A DNA stretch of 64,000 bases from Nocardia colli. Its GTDB lineage: Bacteria > Actinomycetota > Actinomycetes > Mycobacteriales > Mycobacteriaceae. Where the stretch lies: the NCBI RefSeq assembly GCF_008704205.1, contig NZ_VXLC01000001.1, forward strand, positions 1,178,001-1,242,000, read 5' to 3'. Under the pieces are notes generated by a model that had not been told where the DNA came from, did no database searches, and saw only the letters and a program-made list of their open reading frames with translations. The translations under genes and the position numbers were made by a program. Positions 1 through 8,887 of the stretch are shown one piece after another (the first letter of the stretch is position 1; every line of letters begins with the position of its first letter).

Positions 1-276
1 CGGCCGCAGATCGACCACCACGTCGAGAAACGCTCCGCGCACACAGGTTACGTACTTCGCCTGCCCCGGCGGATCCTCGGTGTAGTGGATGCCGCGCAGC
101 ACGCCCGCCGCCGAGACCGAACAGTTCACCTGCCGCAGATCGAACGCGCGGCCGGTGGCCTTCTCGAACTCCGAGGCCTTGAACCCCTCCAGAAACATGC
201 CGCGCCCGTCGCCGAGCTGCCGCGGGGTGATCACCCAGGCGCCGGGCACCGCGAGTTCCCTGAACTCCATGCTCAC
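1..276 (-). CDS. rmlC: dTDP-4-dehydrorhamnose 3,5-epimerase (RmlC), N-terminal part only
   Basis: Converts dTDP-4-keto-6-deoxyglucose to dTDP-4-keto-rhamnose, the third step of dTDP-L-rhamnose synthesis; rhamnose links arabinogalactan to peptidoglycan in this group. The visible 92 residues begin [16 protein letters not shown] after a GTG-AGC start and contain the RmlC signature [19 protein letters not shown], with the catalytic base His in RGIHY. The gene runs off the left edge, so the C-terminal half of the cupin barrel is not seen. The GTG start overlaps the TGA of rmlA (GTGA), which suggests translational coupling; the ATG at 270 is an alternative start. Confidence 0.93.
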   Translation of the reverse strand, partial: MSMEFRELAVPGAWVITPRQLGDGRGMFLEGFKASEFEKATGRAFDLRQVNCSVSAAGVLRGIHYTEDPPGQAKYVTCVRGAFLDVVVDLRP

Positions 277-1145
277 CAGTCCCGGCCGCGTTCGAGGATG
301 TCGAGCAGGTAGCTGCCGTAGCCGGAGCGGGCGAGCGGTTCAGCCAGCTTGCACAGCTGTTCGTCGTCGATGAAGCCCATCCGCCAGGCCACCTCCTCGG
401 GCACGCCGATCTTGAGGCCCTGCCGTTCCTCGATGGTGCGCACGTAGTTGGCGGCGTCCAGCAGCGAGTCGAAGGTGCCGGTGTCCAGCCACGCGGTGCC
501 GCGGGCGAGCACGTCGACGCGCAGCCGATCCTGTTCCAGGTAGGCCCGGTTGATGTCGGTGATCTCGTATTCGCCGCGCGCGGACGGGCGCAGCGTGCGG
601 GCGATCTCGAGCACGTCGTTGTCGTAGAAGTACAGCCCGGGGATGGCGTAGTTCGAGCGCGGGGTCTTCGGTTTCTCCTCGATCGACACCGCGCGGCCGT
701 CGGCGAACTCGACCACGCCGTAGGCGGTCGGATCCGACACCCGGTAGGCGAACACCGCGCCGCCGTCGATCCCGGCGAAGCGGTTCAGGGTGGTGCCGAG
801 GCCGGGGCCGTGAAAGATGTTGTCGCCCAGCACCAGTGCCGCGTCGTCGGTGCCGATGTGGTCGGCGCCGAGCACGAAGGCCCTGGCCAGTCCGTCCGGC
901 TCGGGTTGCACCACGTAGCTGATCGCGAGGCCGAACTGCGCGCCGTCGCCGAGCAGCCTGCCGAACGCGTCCGCGTCCTCGGGCGTGGTGATCACCAGGA
1001 TGTCGCGGATGCCGGCCAGCATCAGGGTGGACAGCGGGTAGTAGACCATGGGCTTGTCGTAGACCGGGACCAGCTGTTTGCTGACCCCGCGTGTGATCGG
1101 ATGCAACCGGGATCCGGTGCCACCCGCCAGGATGATTCCCCGCAT
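273..1145 (-). CDS. rmlA: Glucose-1-phosphate thymidylyltransferase (RmlA)
   Basis: First enzyme of dTDP-L-rhamnose synthesis: joins dTTP and glucose-1-phosphate. The protein is 290 residues, the usual length for the short RmlA type, and starts [18 protein letters not shown], the nucleotide-binding signature, followed by [18 protein letters not shown]. Further hallmarks are VLGDNIFHG and the EKP motif in [10 protein letters not shown]. It is the first gene of an rmlA-rmlC unit with a 4-base overlap. rmlB lies 3.3 kb away on the other strand and rmlD is not in the window. The ribosome-binding site before the ATG is weak. Confidence 0.96.
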   Translation of the reverse strand: MRGIILAGGTGSRLHPITRGVSKQLVPVYDKPMVYYPLSTLMLAGIRDILVITTPEDADAFGRLLGDGAQFGLAISYVVQPEPDGLARAFVLGADHIGTDDAALVLGDNIFHGPGLGTTLNRFAGIDGGAVFAYRVSDPTAYGVVEFADGRAVSIEEKPKTPRSNYAIPGLYFYDNDVLEIARTLRPSARGEYEITDINRAYLEQDRLRVDVLARGTAWLDTGTFDSLLDAANYVRTIEERQGLKIGVPEEVAWRMGFIDDEQLCKLAEPLARSGYGSYLLDILERGRDW

Positions 1146-1270
1146 GACCAGGAGTCTGCCATTCGGGGCGGTGCTCGGCGTCGGCGAGGTTCCGAGTGCT
1201 CGTCGAATTGATTACGGAATCGGCGTTCGCGGTTTCGGGAGCCGCCGATTCGGTGATTCTGTTGCTTAGG

Positions 1271-1308
1271 TCACACAGCGCATGGTGTTCTGAAACGACA
1301 CTGTGTGA
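1271..1308. promoter_or_regulatory. Inverted repeat between rmlA and the esterase gene
   Basis: The 236-base divergent spacer 1146-1381 holds a perfect 8-bp inverted repeat, TCACACAG at 1271-1278 and CTGTGTGA at 1301-1308, with 22 bases between the arms. It sits about 75 bases upstream of the hydrolase start and 125 bases upstream of rmlA, so it could be an operator or a hairpin in the leader. No assigned regulator is adjacent. Confidence 0.35.
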
Positions 1309-1381
1309 GATGTCAGCGCCGACAGCTCGCCTGGGACCCTCGGTCGTGGCTCGGCGCGCCAGTTGGTGAGGTAGGTGCGCG

Positions 1382-2374
1382 ATGGCAGCGACCAGCGTCG
1401 GCGAGCCCGGCAATGTGATGAACCCGGAAAATCTGAGTGCTCCCGCGCGCCTGGTGCTGGCGGCCTGCCTGGGCGTCGTCCGGCCGGCCTTGCGCGCGGC
1501 GCCGATCACCCGCGCGACCATCCCGATCGGCGCGCTCGCCATCGACACCTTGGCCAGGTTGCGCCCGGAGCCGCCGGGCATCGATCGGGAGCAGGTGTCG
1601 CTCAACGGTTTCCGGATGGAGATCCTGCGCCCCGCAGGCGCGGCCAGGGCACTGCGGCACGGTGCCCTGCTGTACATGCACGGCGGCGGATTCGCGGTCT
1701 GTGGGCTCCGTACCCATCGGCCGGTCGCGGCGAGCCTGGCGCGGCGTACCGGGCTGCCGGTGGTGAACGTCGACTATCGGCAGCTGCCGAGCAAGCGGAT
1801 CACCAATTCGGTGGACGACTGCCTCACCGCCTACCGCTGGCTGTTGCGGCACGGCGCGGACCCGAGCCGGATCGTCTTCGCCGGCGACTCCGCCGGTGGC
1901 TACCTGGCTTTCGCCACCGCGTTGCGCGCGATCGAGGTGGGTCTGCCCGCGCCGGCCGGACTGGTCGGATTGAGCCCGCTGCTCGATCTGGACTACGCGG
2001 CCAAGCGAACTCATGTCAACGTCCGGCGCGACCCGTACATCCCGCTGCTCGCGCTGGAGGCGGTGGTGCGCATCGGCGCGGAGATCGACGGCAAGCTCGA
2101 TCCGCTGCTGTCGCCGGTGAACGGGATCCTGGCCGGCCTGCCGCCGGTGCTGCTGATCGCCGCCGAGGACGAGGTGCTGCGCTACGACTGCGAGCTGATG
2201 GCGCAGCGGCTCACTGCGGCGGGCGTGCCGAACGCGGTGGAGCTCTGGCGCGGCCAGGTACACGCGTTCATGAGCATCGCGCCGAACCTGCCGGAGAGCC
2301 GGGCGGCGCTGGCCCGGGTGTCGCGCTTCGTCCGGGCACGGATCGAGGAGGGCCAACAGGCGCGGACCGCGTAA
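1382..2374 (+). CDS. Alpha/beta hydrolase, hormone-sensitive-lipase (HSL) type esterase
   Basis: Predicted carboxylesterase of 330 residues. It shows the HSL oxyanion motif HGGGF (about residues 100-104), the nucleophile elbow GDSAGG (about 164-169, Ser nucleophile), an acid residue in AAEDEVLRYD and the catalytic His in GQVHAFMSIAPN. No signal peptide is evident, although residues 20-40 are hydrophobic. The ATG at 1382 is preceded by GAGGTAGG at good spacing; an ATG at 1418 is an alternative. Transcribed away from rmlA. The substrate is unknown; members of this family in actinobacteria act on short acyl esters. Confidence 0.88.
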   Translation: MAATSVGEPGNVMNPENLSAPARLVLAACLGVVRPALRAAPITRATIPIGALAIDTLARLRPEPPGIDREQVSLNGFRMEILRPAGAARALRHGALLYMHGGGFAVCGLRTHRPVAASLARRTGLPVVNVDYRQLPSKRITNSVDDCLTAYRWLLRHGADPSRIVFAGDSAGGYLAFATALRAIEVGLPAPAGLVGLSPLLDLDYAAKRTHVNVRRDPYIPLLALEAVVRIGAEIDGKLDPLLSPVNGILAGLPPVLLIAAEDEVLRYDCELMAQRLTAAGVPNAVELWRGQVHAFMSIAPNLPESRAALARVSRFVRARIEEGQQARTA

Positions 2375-2392
2375 GCGGCCCGGCCTGTCCAG

Positions 2393-2430
2393 GCGAGCCC
2401 CGTTCCGCTTGTGGCCGGGACGGGGCTCGC
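2393..2430. terminator. Hairpin terminator after the esterase gene
   Basis: Perfect 11-bp stem GCGAGCCCCGT / ACGGGGCTCGC with a 16-base loop, 19 bases after the stop at 2374. There is no T tract, as is common in high-GC actinobacteria. Confidence 0.7.
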
Positions 2431-2448
2431 GCATGCCCGGACACGACG

Positions 2449-2479
2449 AACCCCGCCCGGCCGACGGCCGAGCGGGGTT
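2449..2479. terminator. Second hairpin between convergent genes
   Basis: 8-bp stem AACCCCGC / GCGGGGTT followed by TTCG on the + strand. It lies between the esterase (+) and the repeat protein (-) and could stop transcription from either side. Confidence 0.6.
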
Positions 2480-2516
2480 TCGCGGTGATATTCGGTTGTG
2501 CCAGTACTGCTTTCGG

Positions 2517-3338
2517 CTACTTGGCGGCCGGCGGCGCCACGAACGGCTGGTTGATCGTGGTGAAGTACTGGATCGCCGCACCGATCGCGACCGGGGCGGT
2601 GACGAAGATCTGACCGGCGATCACGCCGAGCGCGCCCATCGCGGCGGCGCCCGCGAGGCAGCCGGCGATGATGCCGCCGACGAACGGGCCGCCCAGGCCG
2701 ACGATGGTGCCGCCGACGATGGTGCCGCCGACGATGGTGCCGCCGACGATGGTGCCGCCGACGATGGTGCCGCCGACGATGGTGCCGCCGACGATGGTGC
2801 CGCCGACGATGGTGCCGCCGACGATGGTGCCGCCGAGCGCGCCACCGAGAACACAACCGACGGCCGCGCCGCCGAGGCCGCCGACCAGGGTGCCGATGGT
2901 GGCGCCCATGGAGATGGTGGAGGTCATGCGCGACCAGGCGGCCTGCTCACGGTCGTACTCGTTCTTCCACGGCGCCTTGTCCTCGAACGGCAGGGCGACC
3001 GGCTTGTAGGTGGCCTTGCTCATGTCGAGCTGCGGGGTCAGCGTCGCGGTGCGGCCGGAGATGTCGGCGGCCAGCGGGAACTCGAACTCGTCGAGGCGGA
3101 ACTTGAGCGGGGTGCCGGCCACGGTGGTGCCGTTGGCCGCCTTGATCTTCAGCGCATCGTCTTCGACCACGATCGAGCCGGAGTCGATGGAGATGATGGA
3201 CTGGGTGTCGGTGGCCTGGGAGGTGAAGTTGATCGGCGCTTCGGCAGACTCGGCCGGCGCCGCGTTGACGGTGCCCGCCGTGACGCCGAGCACCGCGATT
3301 AGCAGCGCCGAGGTGGCGGCAAACTTCTTGATAAGCAT
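2517..3338 (-). CDS. Exported glycine-rich protein with expanded GGTIV repeats
   Basis: 273-residue protein, not recognised by function. A signal peptide is clear (MLIKKFAATSALLIAVLG, cleavage near VNA-APA). Residues 30-130 form a beta-rich part with SIISIDSGSIVVEDDALKI and SGRTATLTPQL. The C-terminal half is hydrophobic and Gly/Ala-rich like a stack of membrane hairpins: nine GGTIV pentapeptides, then GGPFVGGIIAGCLAGAAAMGA. It ends IQYFTTINQPFVAPPAAK. The neighbouring gene at 3484-4188 is a close paralogue in which this stretch reads GGVIVGGTIVG, so the difference in length is almost wholly repeat expansion. Downstream of that paralogue with a terminator between them, so it probably has its own promoter. 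Confidence 0.8.
   Translation of the reverse strand: MLIKKFAATSALLIAVLGVTAGTVNAAPAESAEAPINFTSQATDTQSIISIDSGSIVVEDDALKIKAANGTTVAGTPLKFRLDEFEFPLAADISGRTATLTPQLDMSKATYKPVALPFEDKAPWKNEYDREQAAWSRMTSTISMGATIGTLVGGLGGAAVGCVLGGALGGTIVGGTIVGGTIVGGTIVGGTIVGGTIVGGTIVGGTIVGGTIVGLGGPFVGGIIAGCLAGAAAMGALGVIAGQIFVTAPVAIGAAIQYFTTINQPFVAPPAAK
2701..2835. repeat. Nine exact tandem copies of a 15-bp unit inside a coding region
   Basis: The unit acgatggtgccgccg occurs nine times without a mismatch from 2701 to 2835. On the minus strand each copy encodes Gly-Gly-Thr-Ile-Val. The perfect identity points to recent slippage or homogenisation. Because 15 is a multiple of three, copy-number change keeps the frame. The paralogous gene at 3484-4188 has about two units (GGVIV, GGTIV), an estimate of the unexpanded state. 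Confidence 0.97.
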
Positions 3339-3396
3339 TGATTTAGTCCTCTGTCAGTTGCGTTCAGCAGGCGGGGGACCGGCTTTGGATCGGGAA

Positions 3397-3430
3397 GGAG
3401 CCCCGCCTAGGCAGTCGCCGGCGGGGCTCC
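3397..3430 (-). terminator. Hairpin terminator between the two paralogous genes
   Basis: 10-bp perfect stem GGAGCCCCGC / GCGGGGCTCC with a 14-base loop, 54 bases after the stop of the 3484-4188 gene. It separates the two paralogues transcriptionally. Confidence 0.65.
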
Positions 3431-3483
3431 TGGCTCGCTGATGGTTGTGCGAGTTCAGTTGTGTCGCAGCGTCGTTCGCCGAA

Positions 3484-4188
3484 TTACTTCGGGGCGACGA
3501 ACGGCTGGTTGATGGTGGTGAAGTACTGGATAACCGCACCGATCGCGACCGGCGCGGTCACGAAGATCTGGCCGGCGATGGTGCCGAGCGCGCCGACAGC
3601 GGCCGCACCGGCGAGGCAGCCGGCGATGATGCCGCCGACGAACGGGCCGAACAGGCCGACGATGGTGCCGCCGACGATCACGCCGCCGAGCGCGCCACCC
3701 AGGACGCAACCGACCGCCGCGCCGCCGAGGCCACCGGTGAGGGTGCCGATGGTGGCGCCCATGGCGATGGTGTCCTTCATGCGGTTGAACGCCGCCTGCT
3801 CACGGTCGTACTCGGTCTTCCACGGCGCCTTGTCTTCGAAGGGCAGGGCGACCGGCTTATAGGTGGCCTTGTCCATTTCGAGCTGCGGGGTCAGCGTCGC
3901 GGTGCGGCCGGAGATGTCGGCGGCCAGCGGGAACTCGAAATCGTCCAGGCGGAACTTGAGTGGGGTGCCCGCGACGGTGGTGCCGTTGGCAGCCTTGATC
4001 TTCAGCGCCTCGTCCTCGACGACGATCGAGCCGGAGTCGATCGAGATGATGGACTGGGTGTCGGTGGCTTGGGAAGTGAAGTTGATCGGCGCGTCCTCGA
4101 CGGCCGGCGCCGCGTTGACGGTGCCTGCCGTGACGCCGAGCGCGGCGATCAGCAGGGCCGACGTAGCGGCGAATTTCCTCATCAGCAT
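3484..4188 (-). CDS. Exported glycine-rich protein, paralogue of the 2517-3338 product
   Basis: 234 residues; not recognised by function. Signal peptide MLMRKFAATSALLIAALG with cleavage near VNA-APA. It shares with its neighbour the blocks INFTSQATDTQSIISIDSGS, the stretch from SGRTATLTPQL to KAPWK, a Gly/Ala hydrophobic C-terminal region (GGPFVGGIIAGCLAGAAAVGA) and the end IQYFTTINQPFVAPK. A tandem duplication explains the pair. The hydrophobic C-terminal half suggests membrane insertion or surface association; a transport or pore role would be speculation. Confidence 0.8.
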   Translation of the reverse strand: MLMRKFAATSALLIAALGVTAGTVNAAPAVEDAPINFTSQATDTQSIISIDSGSIVVEDEALKIKAANGTTVAGTPLKFRLDDFEFPLAADISGRTATLTPQLEMDKATYKPVALPFEDKAPWKTEYDREQAAFNRMKDTIAMGATIGTLTGGLGGAAVGCVLGGALGGVIVGGTIVGLFGPFVGGIIAGCLAGAAAVGALGTIAGQIFVTAPVAIGAVIQYFTTINQPFVAPK

Positions 4189-5499
<1,311 letters not shown>

Positions 5500-5500
5500 C

Positions 5501-7081
5501 TCAGCCCCAGACGATGTCGTAGTACTTCCAGACCGCGCCGATCAGCGCGATCACGGTGGCCACGATGACCGTCACGGCGGGGCCGAGCGTCGGGGTCCGG
5601 CCCGCGACGTTGGTGAGCCGCAACGGCATCCAGCGCAGCAGCACCGCGAACGCGACGATCGCCAGCGGCACGAAGTAGCGTCCCTGCACCCCGTCGATGA
5701 TGTAGTAGCCGACCGGCGTGAACGACATGTACAGCGTCACGTAGATCATCGCCACGCTGGCCGCCACGGTCAGCGCGACGAGCAACGTCCGCCGGAACGT
5801 CGCCGCGGTCATCCGATCCGCCACGCCGATGCTCACCGCGAAGGCGAACAGGCAGGCCAGCATGGTCAGCGCGGGCACGTCGATGTAGGCGAAGCCGAGC
5901 TCGCCGAAGAACTGGCTGAACCACCGCTCGTCGCGCAGCGCGATGCTCTCACCGAACACGTTGATGAAATGCCCCGGGTCGGTGAGGATTCCGCGCAACT
6001 GCTCGCCCGGCTTCACCGAATGCCACTGGTGCTCCGGGCGCATCAGGCCCATGCCGTCGCCGGTCGGCGCCGCGATCTTCATCCAGACCGCGAAGACCAG
6101 GCCGCCGAGTGCCGCGAAGCCCCACGGGATTCCGCGCTTCCAGCCGGTGAAGCCGAGCCGGTCCGCGGGCACCAGCACGACGAGCATCGCCAGCAGCACG
6201 TAGGTCGGCTTGCTGATCGGCAGCAGGATCGTCGCGGCCAGCAGCGCGCCGGTTTCCACGCGGCCGAGCCGGTCGCCCAGGAACAGCGCCTTCACCAGCA
6301 GCGCCGACACCATGATGGCCAGCGCGTTGGTCATGGTGTCCGCGGTGACGGTGCCCGCCTGGAACACCGCGATCGGCAGCACCGCGACGGTGAACGCCAG
6401 CCACTGCACCCGGTGCTTGCGCAGCGCGTACAGGCCGAAGCCGACCACGGAAACGTAGGCGAGCAGTCCGGCGAGCCTGGTCAGCGCGATCATCCCGCCG
6501 ACGTCCAGGCCGAACAGCTCCGCGAGCCGGATGCCGATGGCGGCCGGGATATACGGCACCGGCGAGTAGGCCGCGGTGTTGGTGAACCAGACCGGTTCGC
6601 TGCGGTCGGACACCGCCGCGCCGCCGAGCCGGTCGTACGCGCTCGGGTCCTCGACCATCGAGCCGGGCTCTTCGGGGTTGGTCGTGTAGTCCCGCAGCGC
6701 GTAGCCCATCAGGGCGGTGATGCTGGTCGGGACGTCGCCGCCGTAGGCGACACCGCGATCGTCGTGGATCTTCTGCGGCAGCAGCCCGCCGTGCGCGACC
6801 TGGTAGGCACGGCCGAACTGGGTGATCTCGTCATGACCCCAGAAGGCCGGCGTGAGCACCGTGAACAGTCCGCCGAAGATGGCGACGAGCACGGTGAAGG
6901 CGATCGTCGCGCCACCGAGGCGCGTCACCAGCCGGCTCGCGAAATCACGGGCCGATCCGGATTCGGAAGTCTTGACCGACACGGCTTTCGCGGTGCCGTT
7001 GGTCGCTGCCGGAGCAGTGTCGTCCGGGGCCGGGGTGGATTCGCTGTCTTCGGCTGTGGCGCGTTCCGCCGAGGTGGTCAC
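5501..7081 (-). CDS. DUF2142-family polytopic membrane protein
   Basis: 526 residues with a long polar Thr/Ala/Ser N-terminus (about 50 residues) and then many membrane segments. The family pattern is present: PAFWGHDEITQFGRAYQVAHGG after the first helix, the block PVPYIPAAIGIRLAELFGL, and aromatic-rich late helices such as YIDGVQGRYF (here YYIIDGVQGRYFVPLA). DUF2142 proteins resemble GT-C glycosyltransferases and occur in cell-surface polysaccharide loci; the substrate is not known. The GTG start overlaps the stop of the upstream GT2 gene (GTGA), so the two are translationally coupled and probably act together in glycan assembly. Confidence 0.85.
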   Translation of the reverse strand: MTTSAERATAEDSESTPAPDDTAPAATNGTAKAVSVKTSESGSARDFASRLVTRLGGATIAFTVLVAIFGGLFTVLTPAFWGHDEITQFGRAYQVAHGGLLPQKIHDDRGVAYGGDVPTSITALMGYALRDYTTNPEEPGSMVEDPSAYDRLGGAAVSDRSEPVWFTNTAAYSPVPYIPAAIGIRLAELFGLDVGGMIALTRLAGLLAYVSVVGFGLYALRKHRVQWLAFTVAVLPIAVFQAGTVTADTMTNALAIMVSALLVKALFLGDRLGRVETGALLAATILLPISKPTYVLLAMLVVLVPADRLGFTGWKRGIPWGFAALGGLVFAVWMKIAAPTGDGMGLMRPEHQWHSVKPGEQLRGILTDPGHFINVFGESIALRDERWFSQFFGELGFAYIDVPALTMLACLFAFAVSIGVADRMTAATFRRTLLVALTVAASVAMIYVTLYMSFTPVGYYIIDGVQGRYFVPLAIVAFAVLLRWMPLRLTNVAGRTPTLGPAVTVIVATVIALIGAVWKYYDIVWG

Positions 7082-8070
7082 CGCCGGTCTCCGCCGGTGC
7101 TGGCGTCACCGCCGTTGCCGTTCGGATGGAAGTCGTCCGCGCTCACCGCGGAGTAGCGCAGGTACACCAGCCGCGCGGCCTCGTGCCGCGAGCGCCGGAT
7201 GCCGTCCAGGATCAGGCCCGCGGTCCAGGCCAGGCTGCCGAGCAGCAGCAGGGTGAAGGCGAGGAACAGCGTCGGGAACCGGGGCACCGTGCCGGTGTTG
7301 TAGAACTCGACCACGATCGGGATGCTGAGCACGATCGAGACCAGCCAGCTCAGCGTGCCGAACAGGCCGTAGAACATGACCGGCCGCTCGTGCCTGGCCA
7401 GGCCGATGATCAGCGCCAGGATCTTGAGCCCGTCGTGATAGGTGCGCAGCTTGCTCTCGCTGCCCGCCGGGCGGTCGCGGAAATCGACCGGCACCGCGGT
7501 CCGCGGCACCCGCAGGTGCAGCGAGTGCACGGTCAGCTCGGTCTCGATCTCGAATTCGCGGGACACCGCGGGGAAGCTCTTCACGAACCGGCGGGAGAAC
7601 ACCCGGAACCCGCTCAGCATGTCTTCGACGTTCTCGCCGAACACCTTGCCGACCACGCCGTTGAGCACCTTGTTGCCGGTCTCGTGGCCGGCCCGGTACG
7701 CCGAGCCGCTCTCGTCCTGCCTGCGCACGCCGAGCACGTGATCGTACGGGCCGTCGAGCAGGGTCTTGATCATCAGCGGCGCGGCCGACGCCTCATAGGT
7801 GTCGTCGCCGTCGATCATCAGATAGACATCGGCCTCGATGTCGGCGAAGGCGCGGCGGACCACATTGCCTTTGCCCTTGGTGTACTCGTGGCGCACGATC
7901 GCCCCGGCGGCGCGGGCGCGCTCGGCGGTCTGGTCGGTGCTCAGGTTGTCGTAGACGTACACGACGATTCCCGGCACGGCGGCCTGCAGGTCGGCGACGA
8001 CCTTGGCGACGGACGCTTCTTCGTTGTGGCACGGCACCACGGCGGCAATACGAAGCTCGGTGGAGTCCAC
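7078..8070 (-). CDS. Family 2 glycosyltransferase, polyprenyl-phosphate sugar synthase type
   Basis: About 330 residues. N-terminal GT-A domain with AAVVPCHNEEASVAKVV, the nucleotide-binding DNLSTDQT region and the metal-binding MIDGDDTYEA (DXD-like). Two hydrophobic helices follow (about 230-255 and 265-290). This is the layout of DPM1/GtrB-like enzymes that move a sugar from a nucleotide to undecaprenyl or decaprenyl phosphate at the inner membrane face. A GTG at 8070 has GAGGA nine bases upstream; the longer TTG start at 8079 would overlap that site. The downstream DUF2142 gene and the divergent GtrA gene fit a lipid-linked-sugar route. Confidence 0.87.
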   Translation of the reverse strand: MDSTELRIAAVVPCHNEEASVAKVVADLQAAVPGIVVYVYDNLSTDQTAERARAAGAIVRHEYTKGKGNVVRRAFADIEADVYLMIDGDDTYEASAAPLMIKTLLDGPYDHVLGVRRQDESGSAYRAGHETGNKVLNGVVGKVFGENVEDMLSGFRVFSRRFVKSFPAVSREFEIETELTVHSLHLRVPRTAVPVDFRDRPAGSESKLRTYHDGLKILALIIGLARHERPVMFYGLFGTLSWLVSIVLSIPIVVEFYNTGTVPRFPTLFLAFTLLLLGSLAWTAGLILDGIRRSRHEAARLVYLRYSAVSADDFHPNGNGGDASTGGDRR

Positions 8071-8217
8071 CCGGGTCAATCCTCGCGATCGGTGGTGAAT
8101 GTGGGAACACCGGGAGGGTACAGGGAACCCACCGTCGACGCGTGGCCGACCTCACCGCGTCGGGGGCGGAATTTTCGGTCGGGGCACACCGCGCGCGGGC
8201 TGCGGTACCGTCGGGCC

Positions 8218-8763
8218 GTGCCAACCAGTGAGTCGACCGCGCAGGCGGGCGAGACCGTGCCGCCCGTCGAGGGATCGATCGTCCGGAAGGTGCTGACCGC
8301 GCTGCGGCAGGGCAGCGCGTTCCTGGTGGTCGGGGCGATCGGCTTCCTGGTCGACGCGGGCACCTACAACCTCCTGGTGTTCTGGGGTGGCGAGGGGGTG
8401 CTCTATCACGCTCCGCTGCCGGCCAAGATCATCGCGATCGCGGTGGCCACGGTGGTCACCTATTTCGGCAACAAGTGGTGGACCTTCGCGCACAAGAAGA
8501 CGGACAACCCGGGGCGCGAATACCTTCTCTACGCCGTGTTCAATGTCGTCGCGATCGGCCTGCAACTGGGTTGCCTCGGCTTCTCCCGGTACGTGCTCGA
8601 CCTGTCCTCACCCCTGTCGGACAACATCTCCGGCACCCTCATCGGCCAGATCGTGGCGGTGATCTTCCGCTACTGGGCCTACGACAAGTTCGTCTTCACC
8701 GGCGCGCGCGAACCGGCCGACGCGCCCGGGAACGATACTTCAGCGAACGTTCAGCAACCGTAA
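8218..8763 (+). CDS. GtrA-family membrane protein
   Basis: 181 residues with four hydrophobic segments. Family features are FLVVGAIGFLVDAGTYNLLV near the start, FGNKWWTF after the second helix and FRYWAYDKFVFTG at the end. GtrA proteins are thought to help lipid-linked sugars across the membrane; mycobacterial Rv3789, in the arabinogalactan locus, belongs to this family. The GTG at 8218 is chosen because it lies just before the polar N-terminus and the homology. Followed by glfT2, with which it probably shares the cell-wall role. Confidence 0.9.
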   Translation: MPTSESTAQAGETVPPVEGSIVRKVLTALRQGSAFLVVGAIGFLVDAGTYNLLVFWGGEGVLYHAPLPAKIIAIAVATVVTYFGNKWWTFAHKKTDNPGREYLLYAVFNVVAIGLQLGCLGFSRYVLDLSSPLSDNISGTLIGQIVAVIFRYWAYDKFVFTGAREPADAPGNDTSANVQQP

Positions 8764-8887
8764 TAGACACGTCGGCACCACCACTGAGCAGGCAGCTAGC
8801 TACGCTGGTTGATATCCTCACCCCCGCCGCGAACGGCATCCAGGGGCAGTCTGTCCCGTCCGGCACGATAACGATTTCGAGGACTTC

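Noticed and set aside
2701..2835. CRISPR-like array
   Set aside because: Units are 15 bases with no spacers, and encode GGTIV in frame; a coding minisatellite.
7126..8217. Long extension of the GtrA frame
   Set aside because: It runs antisense through the GT2 gene; composition is that of a shadow, and GtrA homology starts after 8218.
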